A stretch of DNA of 64,000 nucleotides from Desulfosporosinus metallidurans (GCF_001936615.1 NZ_MLBF01000018.1:1-64000); one strand, 5' to 3'. Positions 25,183-35,238 are shown, counted from the stretch's first letter. Notes: generated from the letters alone by a model not told the origin. Made by a program: numbers and translations.

Positions 25183-25228
25183 AACGTAAAGGGAGCAGAT
25201 GGTCTTTGCCATCTGCTCCCTTTACGTT
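25183..25228. terminator. Bidirectional terminator between lexA and ddl
   Basis: Perfect 20-bp arms (25183-25202, 25209-25228) with a 6-nt loop, with A/T runs at the stem base serving the convergent lexA and ddl genes. Confidence 0.88.
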
Positions 25229-25240
25229 TATTGTAAAAAC

Positions 25241-26344
25241 TCAATTAAGAGAAATTTTACAGTTCTGCTTATCTTTATAACGCTCAAAACCCAAGGCAAT
25301 TAAACGATCGATCAATTCAGTATAAGGGATCCCTGAGGCCTCCCAAAGTTTAGGGTACATTGAAATTTTCGTAAACCCAGGCAAGGTATTAATCTCGTTA
25401 AGGACTATTTCATTTTGTGGGGTAACAAAGAAATCAACCCTACTCAGTCCACAAGCCTCAACGGCTTGGAAGGCCTTGATGGCCATTTCTTGTAAACTCG
25501 TAATTACGGATTCCTCAAAAGGAGCTGGTATCAATAAACTTGAGCCAATATCTGAATACTTTGCTTCGTAAGTGTAGAACTCATGGGCGGGTAAAACCTC
25601 CCCGGGAACTGAGGCTTGCGGTGTATCATTCCCTAAAACGGAGACCTCAATTTCTCGTCCAAGAATAGTTTCTTCGACCACAATTTTCCGATCAAATATT
25701 GCCGCTACAGCCAAAGCCTCTTGTAACTCTTGTCGATGGTGTGCTTTTGAAATACCAACACTAGACCCTAAATTTGCTGGCTTGACAAAACACGGATAAC
25801 CTATCTTATCTTCAATAACATTAAGACAGGCGTCCACTCCATTTAAGATGTCTGAACGCAGAAGCGTAACATAACGCGCCAATGGAAGTTCCTTTTCTCT
25901 AAAAACCGCTTTCATGCGATCTTTGTCCATCCCCAGAGAGGAACCTAATACCCCAGAACCTACATAAGGTACATTGGCCATTTCAAGTAACCCCTGCAGA
26001 GTCCCATCTTCTCCATATGGTCCGTGAAGTACTGGGAAAATGAGGTCAAACTTCCCTTGGTTGGGGAGTGGGCTACCGTCTAAGGCCATAAAATGAGGAG
26101 CTGTAGGGTCTATGACCAGAGTAATTTGTTGAGCCTGTTTCGCCCCTGGAAACCCATCGCTGAGTACTTTCTCTGGTAGAACTCCCCAAAACCATTGCCC
26201 TTTTTTATTAATCCCAATCGTTTCCACATTGTAGCGACTTCGGTCAATGGCATTGAAAATGGACTTAGCAGAATTTATAGAAACCTCATGTTCCCCTGAA
26301 CGTCCACCAAACATTAGAACCACACTTGGTTTGCGATCTTCCAC
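25241..26344 (-). CDS. ddl: D-alanine--D-alanine ligase
   Basis: A 367-residue ATP-grasp ligase making D-Ala-D-Ala for peptidoglycan. Motifs: VVLMFGGRSGEHEVSINSA at the start, HGPYGEDGTLQGLLEMANVP, YVGSGVLGSSLGMDKDRMK, PCFVKPANLGSSVGISKA, and NEINTLPGFT for metal and phosphate binding. The length and the Ser/Tyr-type active-site neighbourhood fit long Ddl enzymes. GTG 26344 is preferred over TTG 26362 because GAGGGTGGGG sits between them. It faces lexA across a shared terminator. Confidence 0.92.
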   Translation of the reverse strand: MEDRKPSVVLMFGGRSGEHEVSINSAKSIFNAIDRSRYNVETIGINKKGQWFWGVLPEKVLSDGFPGAKQAQQITLVIDPTAPHFMALDGSPLPNQGKFDLIFPVLHGPYGEDGTLQGLLEMANVPYVGSGVLGSSLGMDKDRMKAVFREKELPLARYVTLLRSDILNGVDACLNVIEDKIGYPCFVKPANLGSSVGISKAHHRQELQEALAVAAIFDRKIVVEETILGREIEVSVLGNDTPQASVPGEVLPAHEFYTYEAKYSDIGSSLLIPAPFEESVITSLQEMAIKAFQAVEACGLSRVDFFVTPQNEIVLNEINTLPGFTKISMYPKLWEASGIPYTELIDRLIALGFERYKDKQNCKISLN

Positions 26345-26484
26345 AATACCCCACCCTCTCAAATAAGTAGTTAGAATAAAACTACATCATTCCCTCCATT
26401 ATGTATGCTATTCTCTTTCTAAGTAGAAAATAGGAGCGGGAAAATGTAGATACCCTTTAACATATAAAGTATATGCCAGAAAAA

Positions 26485-26515
26485 TAAAAAAAGCTCCCAC
26501 CTAACGGGCAAGAGC
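26485..26515 (-). terminator. lepB terminator overlapping its 3' end
   Basis: On the minus strand GCTC..GCCC pairs with GGG-AGC (26515-26493) and is followed by seven T. The stem begins inside the last codons of lepB. Confidence 0.65.
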
Positions 26516-27052
26516 ACCAAAATGGTCAATAGGCCAATAACGAAAAAGGGTTCGCCCGGTTATATTTTGCATAGGTAAAAATCCCCAAATCCTAGAGTCA
26601 TCGCTATTATTGCGATTATCCCCCATTACAAAAACTGAATCTTTAGGAACAACGATCGGTCCAAAATCATTTTTAGATTTATCCGCTATATAGGGTTCAT
26701 AAAGGGGTTGATCGTTCACGTACGTCGTGTGATTGCGTATTTCTACTTTATCTCCAGGCAAGCCAACAACCCGTTTAATAAAGTCTTCTGTCGCATGAGC
26801 ACTCGGTGGTGGATGGAAGACAATAATGTCTCCAGGACTAATGTGGTCAAAATGTTTGAAGAAAAACTTATCAACAATGACCCGATCTTCGAGCTGTATC
26901 GTCGGCAGCATTGAACCCGTAGGGATTTTGCGTGCTTCAATAACATACGTGCGCAAGACCCAAGAAAGTGCAAAGGCTATAAGTACTATTTCCAGTAATT
27001 CTAGGAGAAAACGAGACGTGCTCTTCGGACTTGGTGACTCAGACTCTTTCAT
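26501..27052 (-). CDS. lepB: Signal peptidase I
   Basis: A 183-residue type I signal peptidase (SipS-like). One N-terminal transmembrane segment (about 15-33), catalytic Ser47 in IPTGSMLPT, Lys92 in DFIKRVVGLPGD, and the conserved GDNRNNSDDSR box. The active domain lies outside the membrane and removes signal peptides during secretion. AAAGAGGTG precedes the ATG. It appears to be a single gene. Confidence 0.94.
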   Translation of the reverse strand: MKESESPSPKSTSRFLLELLEIVLIAFALSWVLRTYVIEARKIPTGSMLPTIQLEDRVIVDKFFFKHFDHISPGDIIVFHPPPSAHATEDFIKRVVGLPGDKVEIRNHTTYVNDQPLYEPYIADKSKNDFGPIVVPKDSVFVMGDNRNNSDDSRIWGFLPMQNITGRTLFRYWPIDHFGALAR

Positions 27053-27151
27053 AATTCACCTCTTTCTTTCCCACTATTTATCTTAACACAGTGGGGCAAT
27101 GTTTCAAAGGAATGAGGATAGTTTTAGTGAACAATTCGTCAACATGATGGG

Positions 27152-28417
27152 TTAGCCCAATAGTCCTTGCTGCCATAAATTTAAGGCTGCTAAAATATTG
27201 CCCATCTGTACATAAGTATGGGATATACCACCTTGTTGATAAACAATAAAAGGTTCACGCAGTGGTCCGTCTGCAGAAAATTCACTGGTTGCACCTTGGA
27301 TAAACGTCCCCCCAGCCATGATGATTTCGTCTTCATAACCTGGCATTCCGGAAGGTATGGGCAAAACATGGGAATCAATGGGTGAACCTTTCTGAAGGCC
27401 CTGACAGAAGGCGATCATCTTTTCCCTGGAACCAAGTTTTATGGCTTGAATAAGATCCGTTCTAGGTGCTTCAGGTTCAGGATGTACGGCAAACCCTAGG
27501 GCGCGCCAAAAAGCTGCCGAAAAAACAGCTCCCTTTAAGGATTCGGAAACAGTTAAAGGACTTAAAAATAATCCTTGATAAAACAAGCGTTGCCATTCTA
27601 AGGACGCTCCTACATGTCCACCAATTCCTGGTGCCGTTAAACGCTGGGCTGCGAGTTTCACCAAATCTGAACGACCGGCAACATACCCACCTGTTGGAGC
27701 TATACTCCCGCCTAAATTTTTAATCAACGAACCCGCCATCAAATCTACTCCGATATCACCAGGTTCTTGATTTTCGACCAGTTCTCCATAGCAATTATCG
27801 ACGAAGATGATGAGGTGGGGATAGTTGGTTCTGACGAAATCCACGAGTTCCTTGAGCTGTGCTATCATCAGTGAGTTTCTCCAGGCATAGCCGCGTGAAC
27901 GCTGAACGATCAGCATACGTGTTTTGTCGTTGATGCACTCGCTGAGAAGAGCGTATTGGATCTTACCTTGAGAATCTAGAGGAATTGAATCATAGGCTAT
28001 ACCAAAATCAATGAGACTCCCTTGCCCTTCTCCCCTTAAACCAATGACTTCTTCCAGGGTATCGTAAGGGGTACCGCTGACAGAAATAACCTGATCTCCA
28101 GGGCGTAACACTCCAAATAAGGCGGCTGCAATAGCATGTGTGCCCGACACAAACTGTCCTCGAACAAGGGCAGCTTGCGCACCTAAAATGCGCGCAACCA
28201 CGTTGTCGAGGACCTCACGCCCTTGATCATCAAGGCCATAACCCGTTGTTCCTTGTAAATGATACGTTGTAACACGTTCTTCTCGAAAAGCGTTTAGAAC
28301 TTTTTCGTGGTTTCTAATTGAAGCTTCCTCTAATAGAGGAAGTTGACGAATGAGTGAAGCTTCAGCTTCGGCCACAGCTTTAGTTATCAACTCTGGCCAT
28401 TCGGGATTCGAGTACAA
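27152..28417 (-). CDS. Methionine gamma-lyase-like PLP enzyme (YnbB / aluminium-resistance family)
   Basis: A 421-residue PLP-dependent enzyme of the Met_gamma_lyase family (Bacillus YnbB). Recognisable parts: YHLQGTTGYGLDDQGREVLD, FVSGTHAIAAALFGVL, FVDNCYGELVE, SLIKNLGGSIAPTGGYVAG with the PLP lysine, and APGIGGHVG. The true substrate is not established. TTG 28417 follows GAGGAGG by 8 bp. In Bacillus the same gene order ynbA(hflX)-ynbB is found, and here hflX is directly upstream (21 bp), supporting an operon. Confidence 0.88.
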   Translation of the reverse strand: MYSNPEWPELITKAVAEAEASLIRQLPLLEEASIRNHEKVLNAFREERVTTYHLQGTTGYGLDDQGREVLDNVVARILGAQAALVRGQFVSGTHAIAAALFGVLRPGDQVISVSGTPYDTLEEVIGLRGEGQGSLIDFGIAYDSIPLDSQGKIQYALLSECINDKTRMLIVQRSRGYAWRNSLMIAQLKELVDFVRTNYPHLIIFVDNCYGELVENQEPGDIGVDLMAGSLIKNLGGSIAPTGGYVAGRSDLVKLAAQRLTAPGIGGHVGASLEWQRLFYQGLFLSPLTVSESLKGAVFSAAFWRALGFAVHPEPEAPRTDLIQAIKLGSREKMIAFCQGLQKGSPIDSHVLPIPSGMPGYEDEIIMAGGTFIQGATSEFSADGPLREPFIVYQQGGISHTYVQMGNILAALNLWQQGLLG

Positions 28418-28437
28418 ACAATTTCCTCCTCAATCGT

Positions 28438-30048
28438 TTAATAGGTCAATAATGAGTCACAAACTTTCCAAACTGGTTTTAATGAATCTCCACGGATGAG
28501 GGACATCTCAATTGGATAGGGAAGAGATTGAGCTAATTGTTTCAAATCCTCTTCAACAAGAACTTTATCAGCCTTATTAAGCAGAGTCATCATAGGTTTT
28601 TCTGCGCATCCCAATTGCTTTAGTACCTGTTGAACAGTCTCAGCATGTTGAAATGCTTGCGGATGGCTCGCATCTAAAACATGTAACAGTATATCAGCTT
28701 GCTGCACTTCTTCGAGCGTCGCCAAAAATGCCCGAAGTAATTGAGTCGGTAATTTTCGTATAAAGCCAACTGTGTCACTGAGGAGAATTTCCATAGTAGA
28801 ATTCACTCTTATACGACGGACGATCGGGTCTAAGGTGGCAAATAATTTATTTTCCCCGATGGGTATGTCAGACCGAGTACCAGCTTGTTCCATAGCAATC
28901 TTCATAAATGTGGTTTTTCCCGCATTGGTATAACCCACTAAAGCAATAGCGGGTAGGCCACTTCTCGTTCTTTGACGACGTTGCACATCTCGATGTTGAA
29001 GGACAAGCTTTAACTCCTTTTCCAGTTGGGTTATGCGCTCCCGCATTCTCCGTCGATCAAGCTCCAATTTTGTTTCTCCAGGTCCTCGCGAGCCCACTCC
29101 TGCACCTAAACGAGAAAGAGCCTGTCCCTGACCTGATAAATAGGGCAATAAATGTTTAAGTTGAGCCAATTCGACTTGAAGTTTTCCTTCGCGAGATTGA
29201 GCCCGCTGTGCAAAAATGTCTAAGATTAATCCCGTTCGATCTAATACTTTGACCCCTGTTTCCATCTCTAAGGTTCGCAGCTGCGTTGGAGATAGTTCAT
29301 CATCACAGATCACAACGTTGGCCTCGGTTTCCTGTAGATGGTGAATTAATTCTTCAAGCTTCCCGCTCCCTAAATAGCTGCGCGACTGACCATAACGGCG
29401 ATTTTGCACAAGTTGGCCGACAACGTCTACACCAGCCGAGCGAGCCAGTTCTCGTAGTTCAAGCAAATCCTCATTGATTTCTTGGTCACTGTCTTCTAAA
29501 GCAATAAGAAAAGCACGCTCTTTACTATGTGCCGTTACTGTTTTAGTCAAACCCTTTGAAACGTTTGACAGGGACTCGTTATAGTCAAATGACTGCCAAT
29601 TCTTAGAATTAATGTTAAGAATAAAGGGATCGTTCTCACCAGAACTATAGGCGATTTGTATTCCTGTCAGTTTCCCGTCACGTACACCAACCGACGACAT
29701 ACTTTCAAGCTGCAGAGAAGTTAGCGCACTAAGATCTAATTGGCTTAGTCTGAAGTCCCCATTGGGATGAGTATGAATACAACGCAGATGTTTTCCTAGA
29801 GACCTTCCCTTTATCGGTGGGAGGGTTACAGAGGCAGAACGTCCTACGGCAGCCGCTAACAAGATTCCAGGACGGGAAAGATAGATTGCGATTTCTCGAT
29901 TCCAGAGTTGTGTAAGGCGCAAAAGCTCTTCAAGGATATTAGGCTGGATTAGTTCTGAACGCTCTGTTTTAAACTCAGATAGATTTTTAAGTTCTTGTAA
30001 TTGACTGTCTCGAATTCCAGACAAGTCTCCGGAAATGTCCATATCCAT
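28438..30048 (-). CDS. hflX: GTPase HflX
   Basis: A 536-residue ribosome-associated GTPase that rescues stalled ribosomes. The extended N-terminal domain (first about 190 residues) precedes the HflX domain (SRSYLGSGKLEELIHHLQE), the coiled linker (GPGETKLELDRRRMRERI) and the G domain: G1 GYTNAGKTT, G3 DTVGFI, G4 NKADK. ATG 30048 is used because GAGGT lies 6 bp before it; an upstream in-frame ATG at 30060 has no ribosome site. It is followed closely by the YnbB-like gene. Confidence 0.92.
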   Translation of the reverse strand: MDMDISGDLSGIRDSQLQELKNLSEFKTERSELIQPNILEELLRLTQLWNREIAIYLSRPGILLAAAVGRSASVTLPPIKGRSLGKHLRCIHTHPNGDFRLSQLDLSALTSLQLESMSSVGVRDGKLTGIQIAYSSGENDPFILNINSKNWQSFDYNESLSNVSKGLTKTVTAHSKERAFLIALEDSDQEINEDLLELRELARSAGVDVVGQLVQNRRYGQSRSYLGSGKLEELIHHLQETEANVVICDDELSPTQLRTLEMETGVKVLDRTGLILDIFAQRAQSREGKLQVELAQLKHLLPYLSGQGQALSRLGAGVGSRGPGETKLELDRRRMRERITQLEKELKLVLQHRDVQRRQRTRSGLPAIALVGYTNAGKTTFMKIAMEQAGTRSDIPIGENKLFATLDPIVRRIRVNSTMEILLSDTVGFIRKLPTQLLRAFLATLEEVQQADILLHVLDASHPQAFQHAETVQQVLKQLGCAEKPMMTLLNKADKVLVEEDLKQLAQSLPYPIEMSLIRGDSLKPVWKVCDSLLTY

Positions 30049-30159
30049 ATATAACCTCATATCTCAAGTTTTTTATTAGTCTTACTCTATCCACCTAGCC
30101 AACTTTCATGCCCTATTGGGACAAAACAGTGAAGAAGTTAGATTCTACCAGAACCTAAC

Positions 30160-31131
30160 TTAGGTCTCTTCTAGGCTAATATCAACAGGTAAGATTTGTA
30201 TTAACTCTTCCCGGCTAGAGCTAGACTTTTGAAATAACCGAACAGCCTGTTTTCTTACCGTTTTTTCTATAAGGTTACGGACGAGCCGGGCATTTCCCGC
30301 ATAAGGATGTGTATTGAGCAAATTTTGCAGGTGAAAACGAAGTGCTCCTTGCGCTTCAGGGGTTAGCTCATATTGGCGTGACTTAAGCATCAAATTCCCG
30401 ATGGCTAACAATTCGTCAAGTGTATAATCTGGAAAATCAATATGTATGGGGAAGCGAGATCGAAGACCAGGATTCGTTTGTAAAAACCATTCCATTTCTT
30501 GGCGATATCCAGCTAAGATTAACACAAGGTTATCTTTATTGTCTTCCATGGCCTTCACTAAAGCGTCGATGGCTTCCTTGCCAAAATCCTTCTCTCCCCC
30601 GCGGGCTAATGAATAGGCTTCATCGATAAAAAGAACACCGCCTAACGCCTTCTTTAGTTGTTCCCTGGTTTTTTGTGCGGTATGCCCAATATATTCACCG
30701 ACAAGGTCTGCTCGCTCACATTCTATGATATGCCCTTTTTGAAGGACTCCCATCTCTTTAAACAGTCGCCCGACCAAGCGTGCCACTGTTGTTTTACCAG
30801 TTCCAGGATTCCCTCGAAAAATCATATGGAGAACGAGGGGTTCAGCGATAAGTTTTTCCTGTGCTCTCCGTTTTTGGATTTCCACGTAAGCTTGTAAATC
30901 CCGAATGAGGCGTTTTACGGTCACTAACCCGATAAAGGATTCTAATTCGTCAAGGATTTCAGCGATTTTTTCCTTGTCTTTTTCGATGGAAGAGAGATTA
31001 TGTTTGCGTATTCGCCCTACTCCTACCTGCTCTGTGGCAGGAGTACTAGTATGTGCATGTTCTGTGGGCAAGGGAGTCTGAATGACCGGAGGCTGGTGAT
31101 TGTCCGGCCTAAACGTTACACGGATTGTCAT
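30160..31131 (-). CDS. spoVK: SpoVK/CbxX-type AAA ATPase
   Basis: A 323-residue AAA+ ATPase. A poorly conserved N-terminus of about 55 residues precedes the CbxX/CfqX domain: Walker A GNPGTGKTTVARL, Walker B GVLFIDEAYSLA, sensor ILAGYRQEMEWFL and arginine finger NPGLRSRFP. In Bacillus, spoVK is a mother-cell sporulation gene next to ynbA/hflX, the same neighbourhood as here, supporting the name. ATG 31131 is 11 bp after GGAGG; an overlapping GTG is less likely. Confidence 0.85.
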   Translation of the reverse strand: MTIRVTFRPDNHQPPVIQTPLPTEHAHTSTPATEQVGVGRIRKHNLSSIEKDKEKIAEILDELESFIGLVTVKRLIRDLQAYVEIQKRRAQEKLIAEPLVLHMIFRGNPGTGKTTVARLVGRLFKEMGVLQKGHIIECERADLVGEYIGHTAQKTREQLKKALGGVLFIDEAYSLARGGEKDFGKEAIDALVKAMEDNKDNLVLILAGYRQEMEWFLQTNPGLRSRFPIHIDFPDYTLDELLAIGNLMLKSRQYELTPEAQGALRFHLQNLLNTHPYAGNARLVRNLIEKTVRKQAVRLFQKSSSSREELIQILPVDISLEET

Positions 31132-31203
31132 AAGTACAGGCACCTCCCATCCTTACTACTATACGCACGTAAAGATGAAAGGTGTCCTGGGATGAATCTG
31201 TTA

Positions 31204-33027
31204 TTATTTTCCTGTTAAGGTCTTAGAATAACGAACACGACCTGAATGATCTAAAAATTTCTTGCGCAGACGGACACTTTTCGGGGTTATTTCAACTAAC
31301 TCATCATCGTTAATAAATTCTAACGATTGCTCCAAGGAAAATTCTCTGGGCTTATCAAGGCGCAACGCTTCATCGGCCGAACTTGTACGCATATTGGTGA
31401 GCTGCTTTTTCTTACAAACGTTAACTTCAATATCTTGTTCACGCTTATTCTCTCCAACAATCATACCCGCATATACATGAAGGCCAGGGTCAACAAACAA
31501 GTTACCTCGTTCCTGAGCAGAATAAAGGCCGTAAGCGTTTGTTTCTCCCTCTTCAAAAGCTATAAGTGCACCACGATTACGTCCTGGGATATCCCCTTTA
31601 TAAGGTTCATAACCCAAGAACACGTGACTCATTAATCCTTCACCCCGTGTTTGGGATAAGAAATCTCCACGGAAACCGATGAGGCCGCGAGCCGGAATTT
31701 TAAATTCTATGCGAAGTTGTGTTTCAGAAAGGTTCGTCATATTTACCATTTCCGCCTTGCGTTTTCCAAGAAGTTCCATGATGGCTCCCAGCGAACTCTC
31801 ATGAAGGTCACAGGTCAAAAACTCAATCGGTTCGCATTTGACGCCGTCTATCATTTTATAAATGACTTCGGGTTTAGAAACTTGAAGTTCGTACCCTTCC
31901 CTGCGCATGTTTTCAATCAGAATTGAGAGATGCAACTCTCCCCTACCGGACACTTGAAAACAATCGGCAGAGTCTGTTTCTTCAACCCTCAAGCTAACAT
32001 TTGTCTCGACTTCTTTCCATAGGCGCTCGCGTATCTTCCTAGAAGTCACAAAATGGCCTTCGCGGCCGGCGAAAGGGCTATTATTGACCATGAAATTCAT
32101 CGACAAAGTAGGCTCATCGACTTCAATCGTTGGTAACGCTTCAGGACTCAAAGCACATGCAACCGTTTCCCCGATATTAGCACTGGTTAACCCAGTGAGC
32201 GCAACGATTTCCCCAGCAGAAGCCTCGGGGACTTCCTCTCGTTTAAGCCCTTCAAAAACCATAACTTTCCCGACTTTAACCCTTTCGAAACTCTCATCTC
32301 GCTTGATTAACGTCACATTTTCGTTTTGATGAACTATCCCACGAACAATACGACCAACCACGATCTTGCCGACATAATCATCGTAATCCAGTGTGGTCAC
32401 GAGCATCTGGAAGGGTGCTTCGAGATCGACAACCGGTGCAGGAATGTGATCTAAAATGACTGAGAATAGAGGTACCAAAGAGTCTGCCAGTGAATCAGAT
32501 GAGAGTCCTGCGATTCCAGCTCGTGCGGACGCATAGACAACTGGGAAGTCCAACTGGTGGTCTTCTGCACCAAGCTCGATAAAAAGATCAAGGACTTCGT
32601 CGACCACTTCAGATGGGCGAGCATCAGGACGGTCTATTTTATTGATTACTACAATAGGAACAAGTTTTAGTTCTAAGGCTTTCCGCAAAACAAATCGGGT
32701 TTGAGGCATGGGACCTTCGAAGGAATCGACGATGAGGAGTACTCCATTGACCATCTGTAAGACGCGCTCAACCTCGCCCCCGAAGTCAGCATGCCCCGGT
32801 GTATCAATAATGTTGATCTTGGTACCTTGCCAGTGTACGGCAGTGTTTTTTGAAAGGATTGTAATTCCACGTTCACGCTCTAAATCATTGGAATCCATGA
32901 CGCGTTCCATTACTTGCTGGTTTGCTCTAAAGGTTCCACTTTGTTTCAACATGGCGTCAACAAGAGTTGTCTTCCCATGATCAACGTGAGCGATAATTGC
33001 AATGTTTCTTAAATTTCGAGTTTCCAT
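31204..33027 (-). CDS. typA: Translational GTPase TypA/BipA
   Basis: A 607-residue ribosome-binding GTPase. G1 AHVDHGKTTLVDAML is at the N-terminus, with RERGITI switch I, G3 DTPGHADFGGEVERVL, G4 NKIDRPDAR, then EF-G-like domains III and V and the TypA-specific C-terminal domain (ARGLIGFRGDFLSQTRGEG). It acts in ribosome assembly and stress adaptation. ATG 33027 gives the usual METRNLRNIAI start although AAGGA is 13 bp away; an upstream ATG at 33054 has no site. It is separated from hfq by a terminator. Confidence 0.93.
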   Translation of the reverse strand: METRNLRNIAIIAHVDHGKTTLVDAMLKQSGTFRANQQVMERVMDSNDLERERGITILSKNTAVHWQGTKINIIDTPGHADFGGEVERVLQMVNGVLLIVDSFEGPMPQTRFVLRKALELKLVPIVVINKIDRPDARPSEVVDEVLDLFIELGAEDHQLDFPVVYASARAGIAGLSSDSLADSLVPLFSVILDHIPAPVVDLEAPFQMLVTTLDYDDYVGKIVVGRIVRGIVHQNENVTLIKRDESFERVKVGKVMVFEGLKREEVPEASAGEIVALTGLTSANIGETVACALSPEALPTIEVDEPTLSMNFMVNNSPFAGREGHFVTSRKIRERLWKEVETNVSLRVEETDSADCFQVSGRGELHLSILIENMRREGYELQVSKPEVIYKMIDGVKCEPIEFLTCDLHESSLGAIMELLGKRKAEMVNMTNLSETQLRIEFKIPARGLIGFRGDFLSQTRGEGLMSHVFLGYEPYKGDIPGRNRGALIAFEEGETNAYGLYSAQERGNLFVDPGLHVYAGMIVGENKREQDIEVNVCKKKQLTNMRTSSADEALRLDKPREFSLEQSLEFINDDELVEITPKSVRLRKKFLDHSGRVRYSKTLTGK

Positions 33028-33108
33028 AGTTGGATTGAGTTCCTTTCTTTCCATAAGATAAAAGCATATAGCTTTAAGTTATCATAGTTGAGTATGGAAT
33101 TCAAGTAA

Positions 33109-33145
33109 AAGAACTAAGTCCGGCATAATACCGAACTTAGTTCTT
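33109..33145 (-). terminator. hfq terminator
   Basis: AAGAACTAAGT (33109-33119) pairs with ACTTAGTTCTT (33135-33145), with inner CGG/CCG pairing. On the minus strand TTTTAC follows. It lies 36 bp after the hfq stop. Confidence 0.82.
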
Positions 33146-33180
33146 CGTGCTTTCGGACTTATCCATATAATTAATGAGTG

Positions 33181-33438
33181 TTAACCATGTGTAACATTTG
33201 ATTCGGCTGCGCTAGCGGCCGCTAAGTTAATCGGGCGAATAGGCATGACCGTCGAAATTGCATGTTTATAAACCATCTGTTGTCTGCCATCAAATTCTAG
33301 AACAACCGTAAAGTTGTCAAATCCTTTGATCAGTCCCTTAAGCTGAAACCCGTTAACCAAGAAAATGGTTACAGGAAGATTTTCCTTGCGCACTTGATTT
33401 AAAAAGGTATCTTGTAAATTGATGGGCGATTTATTCAT
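33181..33438 (-). CDS. hfq: RNA chaperone Hfq
   Basis: An 85-residue Sm-like protein: [20 protein letters not shown] is Sm1, and the second Sm motif reads VYKHAISTV (canonical YKHA). The C-terminal tail is short as in Gram-positive Hfq. It follows miaA by 50 bp, the same order as in Escherichia coli and Bacillus relatives, and closes the mutS-to-hfq run before a terminator. Confidence 0.95.
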   Translation of the reverse strand: MNKSPINLQDTFLNQVRKENLPVTIFLVNGFQLKGLIKGFDNFTVVLEFDGRQQMVYKHAISTVMPIRPINLAAASAAESNVTHG

Positions 33439-33487
33439 AAATTTCCCTCCATCACCTTATATTTCTTTTACATTCTTCTAACCTATT

Positions 33488-34423
33488 CTACACGAATTTG
33501 GTATTCTCTGCAAGTCTTACGATATCCTTAAGAATTACGTTCATTTCATTCTCTATATCATACCATCTGATTCGAGGATCACGCCTGAACCAGGTCATCT
33601 GGCGCTTTGCAAAATGACGAGTATCCCTTTGCAGTAATCGCAGCATTTCTGCTTGCGTCACTAGCCCTTTTAAGTATAAAATTGCGTGGCGATAACCAAT
33701 GCTTTGTAAAGGCTTTAAGGTTGACTCATAACCGCTGTTTAAGAGAGTTAAGGTTTCTTCAATTAAACCCTGAGAAAGCATTGAGACGCAGCGTTGGTTG
33801 ATACGTTCATAGAGAACATTGCGTGAAGCAGTAAGCCCAATATAGAGGATCGAGGGATCAAGCGTTTGATAGTGATCATCTCTAAATTGACGTTGACTAG
33901 ATAGGGTTTTGCCCGTTAATTCCCACACTTCAAGAGCCCGAATAATGCGAAAAACGTCGTTGGGGTGGAGCTGCTCTGCTGTTTCAGGGTCACGTTTTTT
34001 CAGTTCCTCATGGAGCGCCAAGTTTCCGTGTAAGGAAATAAAGTCCTTCCATTTGGAGCGAATTTCTTCCGAGCCATGTTGGGAGAAGTCATAGGGATCG
34101 AGCAAAGAACGAATATAAAGGCCTGTTCCTCCAACCACAATTGGGACATGTCCTCGACCCCTAATCTCTTCAATCAGGGAAGTAGCCAGCAATTTAAACT
34201 GAGCTGCTGAAAAAGGTTCTGTTGGATCTAAGTAATCAATCAGATGATGTTGGACGAGTTGGAGTTCTGCTGTGGTGGGTTTAGCTGAACCAATATCAAG
34301 CTTCTGATAGAGTTGGATAGAATCTCCGGAAATAATTTCTCCTCCCATTTTCTGGGCCAATTCTAAACCAAGTGCAGACTTTCCAACGCCGGTCGGGCCA
34401 ATGATAATAATAAGTGGGTACAC
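33488..34423 (-). CDS. miaA: tRNA dimethylallyltransferase
   Basis: A 311-residue enzyme adding the dimethylallyl group to A37 of tRNAs reading UNN codons. P-loop GPTGVGKSALGLELA, the DSIQLYQKLDIGSAKPT region, VVGGTGLYIRSLL and the tRNA-binding ALEVWELTGK and RHFAKRQMTWFRRD are all visible. GTG 34423 is chosen since GGAGG lies 8 bp before it; the ATG at 34438 overlaps the preceding gene's stop and precedes the ribosome site. Its product is methylthiolated by MiaB, encoded 9 kb upstream. Confidence 0.92.
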   Translation of the reverse strand: MYPLIIIIGPTGVGKSALGLELAQKMGGEIISGDSIQLYQKLDIGSAKPTTAELQLVQHHLIDYLDPTEPFSAAQFKLLATSLIEEIRGRGHVPIVVGGTGLYIRSLLDPYDFSQHGSEEIRSKWKDFISLHGNLALHEELKKRDPETAEQLHPNDVFRIIRALEVWELTGKTLSSQRQFRDDHYQTLDPSILYIGLTASRNVLYERINQRCVSMLSQGLIEETLTLLNSGYESTLKPLQSIGYRHAILYLKGLVTQAEMLRLLQRDTRHFAKRQMTWFRRDPRIRWYDIENEMNVILKDIVRLAENTKFV

Positions 34424-34437
34424 CAAACCATCCTCCA

Positions 34438-35238
34438 TTAAACTAAAATAACACCATAATCGACAGGACTGTATTGTCCTCCGAGTAGAATGTCAAAACC
34501 AAGACGTCGGAACTCTGGACTGTTTTTGCGCTCCTTAAGCACGACTCTCTGCCTAGCAATCCGACAAGCTTCTACAACTGTCGCTTGATCAAGTGGGCTA
34601 TGGTCAGACCATCGGTGCAAGGGCTGGATTGAGTGAGAATGCTCATAAGTTTGGCGAAACATGGGATCGAAATAGACGACATCAACAGAGCGGGTAGGGA
34701 TGTTGCTAAAATAGTTTCGGTTGTCTCCCCAACTAACTTTAATTTGCGGAGAAACTCGTGCCAAAGCAAACCAAGCTTCTTGTTTATCCCTGCTCTTGGA
34801 GTTCGGAATCATTTCTTTAAAGTGATTCAATCCGTCTTGTACCATAGCCGCGAGGATGGGCGACTTCTCTATTGCGAGTACTCTACCTTTTTCACCGACC
34901 GCCCATGCCCCGATCAGCGCATCCGTTCCTAAACCAAGCGTAGCGTCAAGTAAAGATCCTCCGGCCTTTAATTGGGTAGCTTCGAGATAACGATCTGATC
35001 CACCTCGCAGAAGATTTATCAGACGTATTAGGGCCATACTCGGATGAAAGGACAGTTGTTCTGTTCCATAGGACAAGAAAACGCCACGACGTGTGATTGT
35101 GAGTTCAGGCGGCTCCCCTTCCCCACTCCAAGTGAGCATCCAGTGGCATCCGGGTTGCTGCAGAAACCAGTCCAACCTTTCCCGTAGTTCTGCATCAAAA
35201 TGAGTTGTTTTTATGAGGATAGGGCTTTCTTCTAACAT
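34438..35238 (-). CDS. RsmJ-like class I SAM methyltransferase
   Basis: A 266-residue methyltransferase of the RsmJ (DUF548) type. AGGSLLDATLGLGTDALIGA is the SAM-binding motif, VLAIEKSPILAAMVQDGL follows, and VDVVYFDPMFRQT matches the DPM(F/Y) catalytic motif. RsmJ methylates 16S rRNA G1516 in E. coli; whether this remote homologue does so is uncertain. ATG 35238 with GGAGG upstream is preferred to a longer start. It lies between mutL and miaA and touches miaA, so is cotranscribed. Confidence 0.82.
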   Translation of the reverse strand: MLEESPILIKTTHFDAELRERLDWFLQQPGCHWMLTWSGEGEPPELTITRRGVFLSYGTEQLSFHPSMALIRLINLLRGGSDRYLEATQLKAGGSLLDATLGLGTDALIGAWAVGEKGRVLAIEKSPILAAMVQDGLNHFKEMIPNSKSRDKQEAWFALARVSPQIKVSWGDNRNYFSNIPTRSVDVVYFDPMFRQTYEHSHSIQPLHRWSDHSPLDQATVVEACRIARQRVVLKERKNSPEFRRLGFDILLGGQYSPVDYGVILV